Below, one piece after another: positions 11,651-27,900 of a stretch of DNA of 64,000 nucleotides. Position 1 is the first letter of the stretch, and each line of letters begins with the position of its first letter. Both the position numbers and the translations under genes were made by a program. The notes under the pieces are model-generated. The model saw only the letters and a list, made by a program, of their open reading frames with translations, ran no database searches and had not been told where the DNA came from. Origin of the DNA: Tetraselmis striata (Eukaryota > Chlorophyta > Chlorodendrophyceae > Chlorodendrales > Chlorodendraceae); assembly GCA_006384855.1 (NCBI GenBank), contig VCJN01003160.1:274524-338523 (forward strand), in the 5' to 3' direction.

Positions 11651-12128
11651 AATAACCTGCCGGGCCGGGGCTGCCGCTACGGGTACTGAGCAGGTTCATC
11701 CCACATACACGATTTATATTAGGAATATACACGACATTATGACGATACATCCGGTTGCAGTTGTCGGTACTCGTAGTCGTAGTGGCCGCGCTCGACAGCT
11801 ATACAGGTACCTCATCCGACGTTTTATCGGTACATCTACGTTCATGTCCCTGTACTATACAGTATGCTGGTCCGCCGCCCGGCGGCAGCGCGTCGTCTCG
11901 CGAGCGCTCGCCCCCCCGCGCCTTCGACGTTGGTAGTGCGCGTCGTGAGATGGTCAGTCCGTGTGGTCGTCGCGATCTGGGATACCTGAGAGCGACCAGA
12001 CTGACCGGACTCGCCTGCACCCACTCCAGGCGGAAGCAGCAGCGGCAGCCGGACCCGCCACCCCCAGATCCCACCGCCCTGCGCCCCAGCCGCTGCGCGC
12101 GTGATAGCAGGAAGTGGCAGTTGCAGCG
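11651..12128. other. Upstream region of coatomer gamma gene
   Basis: No gene is recognised between the A-element 3' end and the coatomer start codon. The last 200 bases are GC-rich and presumably hold the promoter and 5' UTR. No TATA box could be assigned with confidence. Confidence 0.4.
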
Positions 12129-17034
<4,906 letters not shown>

Positions 17035-17828
17035 GGGAGACAGTCACTCTGCGCCGGCCGCTTCATGAATGCCACTCCCAGTATTTGCTGGATAGATAGG
17101 CTGACACCCCCCTCCTCCCGACCACCCTTCCCACACACCACCACGTGCATGGCTACGCTTTAATCAATGCGCTCATGTGCCTCAACGAAGCGGCGGTGCC
17201 TCCTGCAGCCGGGGCTGTCATTGTTTGGGGTTCACAGAATGGCATGTTTGGTGGTGGGCCAGGGCCACACTGGTTTTATGCAAATGAAGGATGAGGCAGA
17301 GAAGATCAAGACCAAGAATTAGAAAATGTAGTTACAATGATACATTAGTAAGTGGCAGCAGTTAACACAGTCAGGGATCCCAACTGCCAGTAGACCCGGA
17401 ACCACGTCCGGGGCTGTCTAGAAATGATATGTTTTTTGTTAAAAAAACCCGGGGGGCAGCCTGTGCTGTTCCTCACAACAGGCAGTTATTTCAGCATGAT
17501 CTATCTCTTCACATACACAAATAGCAGGAGTGCCGCCAGCGGCCAGCCGTGCCGTGGTACGTACGGTATACCGTTTGGCCAGGGTACCTTATGTACTTAA
17601 TATACATCAGCGACTTATGTTCATCTTACGTATCGTATATACAGTCGCTAAACCGTTTAAAATATAACTGGCTCATGGGATTCGTGCCTGCGTTTTTTGG
17701 GGGACATACTGGGCATGTCGAGAGTCGTCAGCTAGAGATGCTCACGCATCACGCAGTGGGCATACTAGGGCATGTCGCTAGTAGGGTATGTCGCTGGTAT
17801 ACGCGGATAATTTATTTATAAGATATGT
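17035..17828. other. COPG 3' flank, no gene recognised
   Basis: The first part is presumably 3' UTR. No convincing TGTAA close to the stop was found. A 90-codon ORF at 17549-17821 has no recognisable motif. Confidence 0.4.
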
Positions 17829-17900
17829 TTGCTGGAAACCTTTCATAGCTGCTTTTAGTTCTATTTGTAGTGCGTATTTGTGAAAGCCCTGATGCAATGA
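17829..17900 (+). mobile_element. Solo 3' end of element B
   Basis: About 70 bases (GAAACCTTTCATAG through GTGAAAGCCCTGATG) match the 3' untranslated end of the B element at 23430-23497. No coding part is attached. Confidence 0.7.
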
Positions 17901-19329
17901 TGATTACGCATTGATAACGGATAAGATACCTGTACCGGTACCATACTATCTATATAATACGCGGCAGGTATGTGGATACCGCGGTATGTCGAGAAAACCC
18001 GGCGGCCTCCCCAGGAGCTCATCAGCAAGCCTTAGTCGCAGAAAGTGATTTCCTGCTCTGTTTCCGGAGCTTGATTGGTACGTGGCGGCCCGAGATCGTG
18101 TATGTACGCTGCCTCATCATACGACGTAGATTCGTCCGAGATGGCACCCGCCGCCAGGCAGCAGCCCACAAGGAGCGGAGCACTATGGCGGTGCGGCAAG
18201 CCAAGCGGCACCACCCCCACATCCACGTGGTGGGCGCTGATAACCCCTAAGACCCGTGCCCGGCTGGGTGCGGCAGGGGGCTCAGTGGGGTGGCCGGTTC
18301 TGGCGGGTCCTGGGATCCTGCGACGACCGAGGAGCCTTACCCGGGGCTTTTTCAATAAATAATACTCCCGCAACGCCTGCAGGCGCCGCCGGGCAGCAGC
18401 AATGTACGGGGGACTGCTAAAAACAATTCAAGTACGACCTCGGCCTTGCGTAGGCCTCTCCGAGATCCGCTTATGGGTGGGGAAGGGGGTCTTTACGACT
18501 TGGTCGGGGGCAGCCTAGCTACTCGCGAGGGCGGATGTTCGAAATACAATCGTGTTTTCGTATTTCGGTGCGACCTGCCCGGTACGAGGGGCGTTACGAT
18601 ACTCGGCACAGCCTTGCACGGTGACGGCTGTAGTAAATCCAACCGTGCATGGGGCCCAGGAAGCCGCCTTCGGGCGGGGACCTCTGCCAGGATCGTGGGG
18701 AGGCGGCTGCCGCGCGTCGGGCGATCCGGCACTGGTGTGCTGCACAAGATCGGAGAGCATACGGTCAGCACGGCATGGGAGTGTTTCCCCGCCTTCACCT
18801 CCGAGCTCCGAGGACGTCCGGGGACACCGCGGGCAGCAGCTCAGCGCAAGGCGGGGCTGATCTCAACAGCGCGACGGCCGACCGGCCTCGCTGCTTGGCC
18901 GTGGCCGGTGGAGCGCAACGCTAGAGCAGGCTCCGACGTCCGAGGGAGAATATCGGCAGGAACATGCGCACATACGGCGTGGTCACGTGATCACGGGTAT
19001 ATGTGGCCGGTATTGTAGCGAGTAGAGGTACATGCTAGCGCCTCTGTACGAGAGTACTGTAAACCCGCCCCGAATGACTCACGTGTAGTGTACCGCACCA
19101 TCGATGCAAAATTAGTACTTGTACTGCAACATAGCCACGTCGTGGCCTCCAGAGCTGTACGCACTTATTTAAAGCGGACCGTATGCGGGATGGTCAAGGG
19201 CTGGCCCTTCCCCGATGCCGGGTAAAAACAGCTTGTTAAGACGAAAACTTGATTCAATTGTAACAAACTTCAAATTTCGTCCAATATCCCGTTGCCGAAG
19301 CTGCACAGCGCGTCTGTGGATAACCCTCG
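17901..19329. other. Intergenic, no gene recognised
   Basis: A 190-codon ORF (18446-19018, +) and several overlapping ones exist but lack motifs and codon patterns like the genuine genes. I see no gene here. Confidence 0.4.
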
Positions 19330-19430
19330 CACACACGTGCACGTGTGGCCCGGAATCTTAACCGGGAGCGCATCACTCATACGTCCCGCCTCGTCGTTTG
19401 CGGGGTGCGGGCCGCTTTTAAGCGGGGCTT
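19330..19430 (+). repeat. Dispersed repeat C, copy 1
   Basis: The stretch around GCGCATCACTCAT, TCCCGCC...GCGGG(A/G)TGCGGGCCGC and TTTTAAGCGG is repeated with small changes at 23853-23950. It contains short inverted segments (CCCGCC...GCGGG). Family unknown. Confidence 0.65.
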
Positions 19431-19549
19431 ATGCTGATGATCACCTAGCATCGCTTTTATGTGATTACCTGCGCTAGCTGCTAACAAGAAAACCATACAG
19501 AAACCCAGGAGATCCAGCTACGGGCCATTAGAGGCGGGAACCGCCATGG

Positions 19550-21760
19550 CAGCCACCGACTAGGCACCGCCTCCGCCAGCCGCCGCTCCACGCAATAGGG
19601 ACACTCTCCCCAACACACAATCCCGGCCACTCCAATATCTATTGGCGCTAGGCCGAGTTTGAAATGTAGGCGCCGACAGGAAAGAAGCTTCGAAGAGGTC
19701 TTGCAGCAAGGAGCGGAAGTCGGGGGTTCAACCGAGAACGGAGTGCCACCGGCGTGCAACCGACGCGGGCCTCCTAGCGCCAAATCATCCGCCGCCAACT
19801 CGGTCTCGTAGCCCCCTTCCGCCCGACGTAGAACACCCTCCCCAACACAACATCCAAAGCCACTCCAATAGCGGCGCTGATCCGAATGTGAGGTGGAGGC
19901 GCCGACATGTTAGGGAGAGGGTGCTCAACGAGCACGGAATGGGGAGCTGACCAAACCAGCAACGACATAAGACGCCGGTGTCCAGCGCGCATTCCTCTTC
20001 CAGCGCCAAATCCGCCGCTAGCGCGGTCGCGTCCCCTTCCGCCGACGAACGCAGAACTCCCTCCCCAGCAGAACATCCCGGGCCACTCCAATAGCGGCAA
20101 TAGGCCGAGTGTGAGGTGGAGGTGCGGATAGGACAAGAAGGGAGAGTGTGCTCAACAAGCAACGAACGAGTTTGCCGGACCAGCAACGACGCAAGACGGT
20201 GGTGTTTAGCTCGCAATGCTCCTACTGCGCGGCAGTGGCATAACGGGCTGGGCCAAGGCTGGCAAGGCGCCACCCGCGCACGAGCCCCGCCTTCATCCGC
20301 AGCGGGGGGTGGGGGCGTAGATAGGGGATGCTCGCGATTAAGAGGGCAGAGGCCGGTCTTTGGGTCCACCCAGGCAGCGGGTGGGTGGGGGAATAGCACG
20401 CACTTGCTTCACCGGTGGATTCATTACGACTTGCCTTTTGTAATTCACACCGGTAGTAGCGACTACATGGTACAGTACGCTAGCGAGCTACTACCTACTA
20501 CTACTGTGATTACATGCGCCAGATGCAACATTCAAGAAATCCATACAGAAGCCTAGAAGGAAATCCAGCTATGGGCCACCAGAGGCGAGAACCGCCATGG
20601 CACCCACCGACCATGAATCGCCACCCGCAAGCCGCCGCTCCACGCAATATAGGGACGCTCCCCCCAGCACACAATCCCGGGCCACTCCAATAGCGGCACC
20701 TAGGCCGAATGTGAAGTGGAGGCGCCGACAAGAAAATAAGGGGCTTCGAAGAGGTCTCGCAGCAAGGAGCGGAAGTGGGGGGTTCAACCCAGAACGGGGC
20801 GCCACGGGTGGGTAACCGACGCGGACCTCCCAACGCCAGATCCGTCGCCAACTCGGTCGTGTCCCCCCGTGGACATGAACCACGGTCGTGATACCCCCCC
20901 TCTCCCTCAGTTTCTCCGGATCCCCCGTGGTCGTGATACCTGTGACAATTATACGAGTCCGATATACTACGAGTTAGTACCTGTGTGTACTAGTACAATG
21001 TGTACCTGAGACTACGGGTATATGTACTGTATAATGCTGCCATGTGGTAAGCGTTGTGTTAAACAATTATTGTATTCTGAAAAACACTGTAGCCTCTCGC
21101 CTCTGCACCACCACTGCACACCCACCTTTGTTTGTCCTTGCAGTCTCTCTCCTGTTGATACCGTCGCATACCCCCCCCCCCCTCAGTTTCTCCGGAAATC
21201 CGGTAAGATTATCGAAAAAATGACATTTAATTGTAACTGCCTTATATTGCTTGTAGTGGCTAAGTATATTTTACGGCGGGCACCTCGCAACTGCTGTAGT
21301 GGATGTTTCCTATTGTCTATTCGGGTGGTTTCTTGATCGCCTTTTGCAGCTAGCTCATGTAACTAAAATATTTTATGGCGGGCACGGGCAGACACCTGTG
21401 AAAGTGTGTTCCGCCGACACAGAACTCCCTCTCTATCACAACATCCCGGGTCACTCCGCCCATAACGGCACTAGGCGAATGTGAGGTGGAGGCGCCGACA
21501 GGACAGGAAGGGAGAGGGTGCTCAACGAACAACGAACGAGAAGTTGACCGGACCAGCAACGACGTATGACGCCGGTGTCCACCTCGCACTGCTCCTCCGC
21601 GGCAATGACATCACGGGCGGGTCCAAGGCTACCAAGGTCCCACCCGTGCACGAGCCCCGCCCCCATCCCCATCCGGGGTGGAGGCGGACGGAGGGCTCGC
21701 GATTCAGAGTGCAGAGGACGGTCGTCGGATCCACCCAGGCAGCGGGTGGATGGGGGGGAG
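19550..21760. repeat. Tandem and dispersed repeat D (about five units)
   Basis: A unit with the core CCACTCCAATAGCGGC, a 'GTGAGGTGGAGGCGCCGACA' segment and a GGGAGAGGGTGCTCAACGA segment recurs at about 19556-19800, 19835-20030, 20035-20225, 20575-20870 and 21410-21600. The copy at 20035-20400, with its downstream GGCAGCGGGTGG part, is repeated as a larger block at 21410-21760. No long frame is shared by the copies. It looks like a satellite-like or non-coding transposon family. Confidence 0.7.
21279..21366 (+). mobile_element. Solo 3' end of element A (subfamily of the 55.9-kb copy)
   Basis: The stretch from CACCTCGCAACTG to TTTTGCAGCTAGCTCATGTAA matches the end of the A copy at 55890-55972. 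There is no coding sequence, so this is an extremely 5'-truncated insertion. Confidence 0.75.
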
Positions 21761-21935
21761 GGTATAGCTACTACCTACTGGTGACAGAAAATACGTTGAA
21801 TAAATTGCCATGTTCTGAGGTACCAGGGACAGGTACCATAATTAAATACGGTCGATAAATTGTTACTGGCCTTTTTGTGTAAAAATTCACACCAGTATAC
21901 ACGGTTATCCAGCACGGTAGTCGCTGTAATCCTTA

Positions 21936-22110
21936 TACAGTGACGCTACCTCTATAGTGAATATTCGGTCCCCCCCCTCCTCGTTAACTATAGAGGTAGG
22001 TTCACTATGGAGGAATTCACTGTAGCCTTCCGGCAGCCTATCTCTGCAGTGAATGTGTTCACTATAGGGGTAGGGTTGTCACTATAGGGGCAGTGTCAGA
22101 TAGTTATCGT
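21936..22110. repeat. TTCACTATAGGGGTAG repeat field, left cluster
   Basis: Several imperfect copies of a 16-base word close to TTCACTATAGGGGTAG occur here. The first copy is in inverted orientation (CTACCTCTATAGTGAA at about 21946) and the rest are direct, for example near 21990 and 22058-22100. Confidence 0.75.
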
Positions 22111-22640
22111 TGTGGCGGGGCGAGCGATTGACCTTTAGACAGGCTGGTGGGAATCGTTTCTTGCATTCCATCAAACAACACCCCAGCCATGAGAGGGTTG
22201 TCATGTGTGGGCGAGGAGGGCGAGGAGTTGGCGTTGGCGAAGGTGCAGCAGCCTTACCCTTTGCCGATCTTGCTAGACAAAAGATGCACAGTGGGCCATT
22301 GGCACGTCACTGTATTTCTCGGGAAACTTGGCCTCGTACTCTCCCTGGCACACGTGGTGCAACAGTGCGGTGCAACCCGCTACACCACCACACTCTTTCA
22401 GCTCTGGCCCGCCGGGCTCTCCCCTGGCGGCAACTACGCAGTGCATGCCATAGCAGCAGCGCTGAGCGGGTTCCGCCATGGCGGCGAGGCTTGCGTTGCT
22501 GTGATGGCAGCACCGATTGTGCATGCAGCGAATGTATATGCCGCCAATAACACTGTGACAGTGCAGTGCAGTACACTATAGAGCCGCCGCGCACGCCGCC
22601 ACCTACCGCAGCCGGCGCTCTACTTTACAGCGAGTAAAGT
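22110..22640 (+). other. Segment between two repeat clusters; ORFs of unknown worth
   Basis: Two overlapping plus-strand ORFs (22110-22550, 146 codons; 22147-22581, 144 codons) fill the space between the two TTCACTATAG clusters. Neither has a domain I recognise. Overlapping frames of similar length suggest chance openness rather than a gene. Confidence 0.3.
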
Positions 22641-22862
22641 ACTGGAGGTTCACTATAGAGGTAGGGAACCCCCATTCGGGACCCCCCCCGTTTACTATAG
22701 GGGTAGGTTCACTATAGCAGTGTATTCACTATAGGGGTAGCTAACACGGTGTTAAGCGTTCCGTCCCCCGCCCCCCTCCCCCCCCCCCCCCCCCCCCGGT
22801 TTACTATAGGGATAAGTTCACTATAGAGGTATTCACTATAGAGGTAGTGTCACTATATACAG
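22640..22862. repeat. TTCACTATAGGGGTAG repeat field, right cluster
   Basis: At least six direct imperfect copies of the same word (TTCACTATAGAGGTAG, TTTACTATAGGGGTAG, TTCACTATAGCAG and others) lie at about 22648, 22690, 22707, 22727, 22800 and 22817-22850. A C-rich run at 22764-22797 interrupts them. Confidence 0.8.
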
Positions 22863-22868
22863 GTATTT

Positions 22869-23500
22869 ATGGACGATACCACCATTGCCCCTATCCTCGG
22901 CGTGTCAACCTCGGATCCAACGACTGCTTTGCGGGCTGCTGAGCGCCGCAAAATCCAGAAGTATGACGAGGTTGTCCGAAACGCTGCCGGTATGCTTCGC
23001 TTTGTTCCTTTCGCCGTTTCCGAGTTTGGCTCGCTGGCCCCGCACGCCGAGGCTTTCTTGGTGGAGCTCGCGAAAGCTAGCCAAGCACACACTGGCCAAA
23101 AAATCGGCCAGCTCTTATCTGCGTGGCGCCGCCGTTTCTCCTTGCTCATCAACATGGCACATGCAGACAACGTTATTGGCGGGGTTGCGGCCGCGCGTGC
23201 GGCACGTGATGGTGCTCCTGCGCCTGCGTCGCGTCGCTCGTCCGCATGTGTTGCTATGACCCGGGTCATTGGCTGCAAGTGTCCTCGCCGCGTCTGATAG
23301 CCTACCCCCGGGGCGGGGGTTCCTTAAGTTCCTGGCAGCTAAGTGACTTCGTGGTTCCCTTGGCTCCTTCTTGGTTCTTGGCTCCCTGTCCTCCTGCTCG
23401 ACCTTGGTTTCAGGCTTATGTCTCTCTTTTGCTGGCAACCTTTCATAGTTGCTGTTAGTTCTGTTGTATTGCGCTTTTGTGAAAGCCCTGATGTAATATA
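22869..23500 (+). mobile_element. Element B, 3' fragment of a second non-LTR family
   Basis: The ORF 22869-23297 (142 codons) carries RFVPFAVSEFGSLAPHAEAF, a helical segment and the motif AWRRRFSLLINMAHADNVIG. This is the usual C-terminal tail of RT proteins with a restriction-like endonuclease and is analogous to the VVEDRGRLGKSA block of element A, but different in sequence. The ORF is open at its 5' side only because the insertion is truncated there. A 3' untranslated part ending in GAAAGCCCTGATGTAATATATT follows, with TGTAA as a likely poly(A) signal. Confidence 0.65.
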
Positions 23501-23852
23501 TTAGTTAGTCACGATAAATCGTCGATGGGGACACACACGTGTTACGTGTACTGAGCAAAATCGGGAGCGCGTGCTGAGCCCGCTAGCTGCTACGAAACCC
23601 GGTACCTGGTACGCTGATGCTGTTCTTCGCGCCGTGCTGAGCTGAGTGTGAAACCAGCGTACCCAGACCAGTCTCTGTTTTCATCGAGGATATTTAGCGG
23701 ATTTCATACGTTAAGATACATCTACTATCACGCAGATCTGGAAAGGCAAACGAGGACGCGGGTCGCGTATTATTCGACGACAGCGCGCGCAGCAGCGCAT
23801 ACTACCGGTACCGTACACACCGTTTACCGTGATCACCGGTACCGTGATCACC

Positions 23853-23950
23853 CACACACACACGTGCTCGCGTGGCCCGGACTCTGAACCGTGTGCGCAT
23901 CACTCATCCATCCCGCCTTGTGCGGGATGCGGGCCGCTTTTAGGCGGCTT
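23853..23950 (+). repeat. Dispersed repeat C, copy 2
   Basis: Second copy of the sequence at 19330-19430, with a clean CCCGCC...GCGGGATGCGGGCC inverted segment. The same CACACACGTGC and TGGCCCGGA words lead into it at both sites. Confidence 0.65.
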
Positions 23951-24771
23951 GCTGTGTTGATTTTCTAATTCTGGGGAACTGCCCTTTTTGTAATTCACAC
24001 CGGTACCGTACGGTACGGCACCGTTCCTGAAGTGCGTGAGAATCTGGTGCTGGCGCCTGATAGGGATCAGCAGCAGCAGACGACAGCTTCTCAGACCACA
24101 GTTTGCCAGGAGGGCCATCACTTCCATTTTGACACTTCCTCGGCGCTGTGTCGGAACGGCACCCCTTTCTGCGTCCTTTCGCCTTCGCCATAAATCGCCT
24201 GAACGACCCCGATTATTGGGGCAGCATCAAAGGAGGGCAGCCACCCATGCGAAGCGCAGAGCGTTCGGCCGAAACTGATCACGCATCTCGGGACTGACCG
24301 CGCCTCTCGTGCGGCTAGGTATCGTGACCACTCTGCTGGGATTTCGGAGCGACACCGACCAAAACTGAGGCTCCGGCTTGCAGCCGTCGAAACTCGCGCA
24401 TTCCGAGTTGATAAGGTGAGCACGACACCTTTTTTATTAAGCTTCAATTGCTCTGTTCTATCCTGCGGCCGAAGCTGCTCGTGAGCCTTGCACGATAGTT
24501 GTATTGTATCGACTTCTTGTAAACACAACTGGAGGTGTTATTAGTGAGATGGGTGTACTTCATCCACGGCGCTAGACGCGCTGGCCGCCGAATATCAGAG
24601 CTGCCAGGGACACCGGGCCCACCTAGCGGACTCTTGATAGTTGCAAGCGCCGACATGTCGCCGCTTACCCGCGGGACCCACACCTTCTCACCTTCGAGAA
24701 AGGCTTGGCTGCTTACCCAATACCCCAGCTGGGATGCCGTGATGCCCTCAAACCACCTACAGCTCCATGTT

Positions 24772-24803
<32 letters not shown>

Positions 24804-24934
24804 GCGATTAGTACGCAATCCTTTCTGTTGTACCCATAGCGGAATTGCCATAGTGGAATTCACTGGGATGGCGATGAATATTCACTGCGACTATTTACTT
24901 CGTTCACGTTTGCAGCAAATTTTCAGTCGGAGTG
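23951..24934. other. Upstream region of NO VEIN-like gene
   Basis: No gene is recognised. A (TC)n microsatellite lies at 24775-24803. A CATAGTGGAATTCACTGGGA stretch at about 24850 resembles the TTCACTATAG repeat words further upstream. Confidence 0.4.
24775..24803. repeat. (TC)n microsatellite
   Basis: About 14 TC units, 130 bases upstream of the NO VEIN-like start codon, presumably in its promoter or 5' UTR. Confidence 0.95.
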
Positions 24935-27900
24935 ATGGCGGTATCCCTGGCGGCGCTGTCATGGGCGGAGGGCCTGACGGCGCTGCTGAGGGAGCGCGGT
25001 GGGGAGCTTCGGCTTCAGGACTTCGCGCCGGCCTACAAGGCGAAGTTCCGTAAGGCGTTCCGGCCCGCGGACTACCATGGGGCGTCCTTGGAGGAGCTGT
25101 GTTCCAGCGTGGAGGGCGTCGAGTTGGCCGGGACAGGGCCGGGCCGCTTGGTCAGGCTGGCGCACGGCCAATCATCCAACACCAAGGACATCGCGGAGCT
25201 CAAGGCCCGCCTGCTCCAGCTGCTCAAGCGCCACCCAGGGAGCACCTTCCAGGAAGTCAAGAACCTATGGTTGGCAGAGCACGGCGAGCCTCTGCACCTG
25301 CCTTCCTACAATGTGTCGGCAACCAACTACAACGATTTCATGTACCAGACCGCCTCTGTGTGCAAGCAAGAAAACGGCAGGTTCTACCCAGTCTTCAGCG
25401 CGAGCATGGTGGAGCAGCTGGTGCAGGTGCAGAGGGACACCCTGGGCCGCTCTCAGTCTCACTTTGATCATGGTAAGATCATCGGCATGGTTTGCCAGGA
25501 GCTTGGGGTGGCACATTTTGAGACCCTGGGACTTGGGAGGTGAGCCTTGCTTGGCCCTTTGTTGCCCGGCATTGTCATCTGTGAGACAGTGAAACCTCAT
25601 TTGCAGCCCTGACATGTGACGTATGGCTTTGGGGGAATGAGCAGGCCATGGAAGCTGCCATGCCTGAACGACCTGATCAAACTCGAGCAGAACATAGACA
25701 TCTATATTGACGCGTACCTCGCAACACACCCGATCGCCACTGTCTGGGACCTCGAGAAGAGCATCCTTGCCAAGGAGCGCGATAACAACCCAAAGCTGCG
25801 GTCGTACAGCGATCTGCGCATCGGTCCGCTGCTCAGGCATCCAAAGGTGAGCCCCACATCCTGGCAGCGCAAGCAATGACCTTTAATCCCCCATGGCCCT
25901 CCTCTCCCTTCTCCCTCATCTACTCCCCTCTCTCACAAACGATAGGTTTCATGCCCGTGCTCGAGTGTCCTGCTTTCGCTCCTAACTGTGTCCATGCATT
26001 GTTTCATGCAGGTGGTAATTGAGTTCCAGCCACCGGCTGGGATGTCCGTCATTCCTGAGGTCAGCGGCAAGGACGTTGTGGAGGCCCTTCGTAAGCTGAT
26101 TACGTCCCGCCGTGGCGCAAAGAGTGGCTCCAAGATTCAGCCCAAGGAGATCATTGAGGCTCTGGCGGAGGTGAAGGGCGTGCACGATCCGTTGATGCTG
26201 TGTGCACGAGCTACAAAGCACATCGGCCATTACATCTCGCTGGTCGGCGCCATGCGCAAGCGCGCCATGGACTTGCAGAGGGCGGCCGAGAAGCAGATTG
26301 AATCTCAGGTGAAGAAGGAGGTGGGGAAGGAAGCTGAGGAAGCCAAGAAAAGGGTGATGGCACGCCAGCTGGAGAAACTCGAGCAGAACATGGGCCACCT
26401 CTCACTGCTTGAAGCCACGCTTGAGCCTCTGCCAGACCGCTTGCTGCGAAGTGCCTCAAACGCTGGCATCAGCGGCTGGCTTCTGTCTGATCTGGCCACG
26501 TTTTCGCCCCCCGGCGAGGGCATTGGGGAGGCGGGTGATTTTCAAGACAGGGTGGATGTGCTCCTGTGGCACGCGGCGAAGCATCTTCCGGAGGGAATGA
26601 CCGCCACTGCATTGATGAGTGAGGATCAGGTGCAGTCCTTTGCGAGCGCTCTGCTAGACCCCGCCAACGTTGAAGTCCTCAATGATGTCTTCGAGTGCCT
26701 GGCACAAGGGGACAAGGAGGACAAGAGCGACCGGGAGGTGTGCCATTTGCAAATGAAGGCGTTCATGACCGTGGATTGTTTTGGGTGAGTGCGAGGCTGC
26801 TTCCGCCGGATGTCTCCTGCCGCTTCTAGAGGTCGCCCACCGTCGCTATTCCTGGGTCAGGTCCTATCTCAGGCCCGAGAAGCACGGGGGCTGCGGCTCG
26901 GTGCAGAGGAGTACTGAAGCCTTGTTGTATCAGGGCGCTTATTAGGGAGCATTGTGACAGGCCAAATAGACACTGAGGTTCTGCACGCCCTGTGGTTTGT
27001 TGGACCCCTGCAGGCAGACTCTCCTGCAGGTGCTGGCAAGGCATGCCGCCCTCAAGCGCCAGGAAAGCGAGGTGGGACCGGAGGGCAGTGTGCGTCCAAG
27101 CGAGGGGCATTCCAGCACGACAGCGCCAGCTACCCCCTCGCCGCCCTTTGAGGAGGTGCACTCAGTTGTGGCGCAGCATCTGGGTGCGCTGATTCCAGGA
27201 GCAGGCATCGATGCGCTCGCCAACGCCGAGAGGGCGGTAGCAGCTGCAATGGGCGCGGCGGATTTCCACCAGCTCGGGCACGGGAGCCTGCTGGAGTTTG
27301 CTGGAGCCTCCTCCACGCTCGTGTCTCTGGCGCAGCGCGCTACTGGCATGAATGGCGCCAGTGCCTTCGCCGCGGGGTCCGCCATGCTGGCTCCAGAGGA
27401 GCTGGCAGCGCAGGTGAGTGCGTGCTCCCTTGCTCCTGTGCAGCATCCATAGCGCCATAGCCGTGAAGCACTGCTGAAGCCTGCCTGATGGCTGGCAAGC
27501 GGCTACTGCCCTATTGCTACGTCAGTACCTAATAGGGCTTGACCTCTCAAATCACAGAAGGATTTACGATGGATGTATAATGTACCCATAAATCCGTGCT
27601 ATCAATGATTCCTGCTCCAGACAGAAGGGTGTATATGTGTGCTTTGGCCTGTGGGTTGGTGTGGCAGATCACTTCAGGTGCTCGCAAAGTGGCATATCAA
27701 TTATCGACAACCGTTAGCTCATAGCCAGACAGCGTCGACTGCCACCTCTTTTTCATCAATGTTAGATTGAGAGCTCCAAACGAATCAACGTCTGCTGTCG
27801 TCGTCTGCTTCAGCTTTTCTCAGTCTTTTCTATGTTTTTCAGGTGCTGGCTGTGCTCCCAAGCGACGCAACCTCTGGGCGGAAGGAGGCGGCAGTGGCAG

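Noticed and set aside
8889-11668. ACCTGC on both sides of the plus-strand A copy as a target duplication
   Set aside because: Six bases are too short to separate from chance, and the 3' boundary after the TAAATAATAATAA tail is unclear.
18446-19018. 190-codon ORF as a possible gene
   Set aside because: No motif, Arg/Gly-rich chance composition, several antisense ORFs of similar size and no splice-site or repeat support.
22040-22860. TCACTATAGG words resembling the phage T7 promoter core
   Set aside because: They are part of a diverged 16-base genomic repeat, lack the upstream TAATACGAC part, and occur in a eukaryotic intergenic region. A phage promoter makes no sense here.
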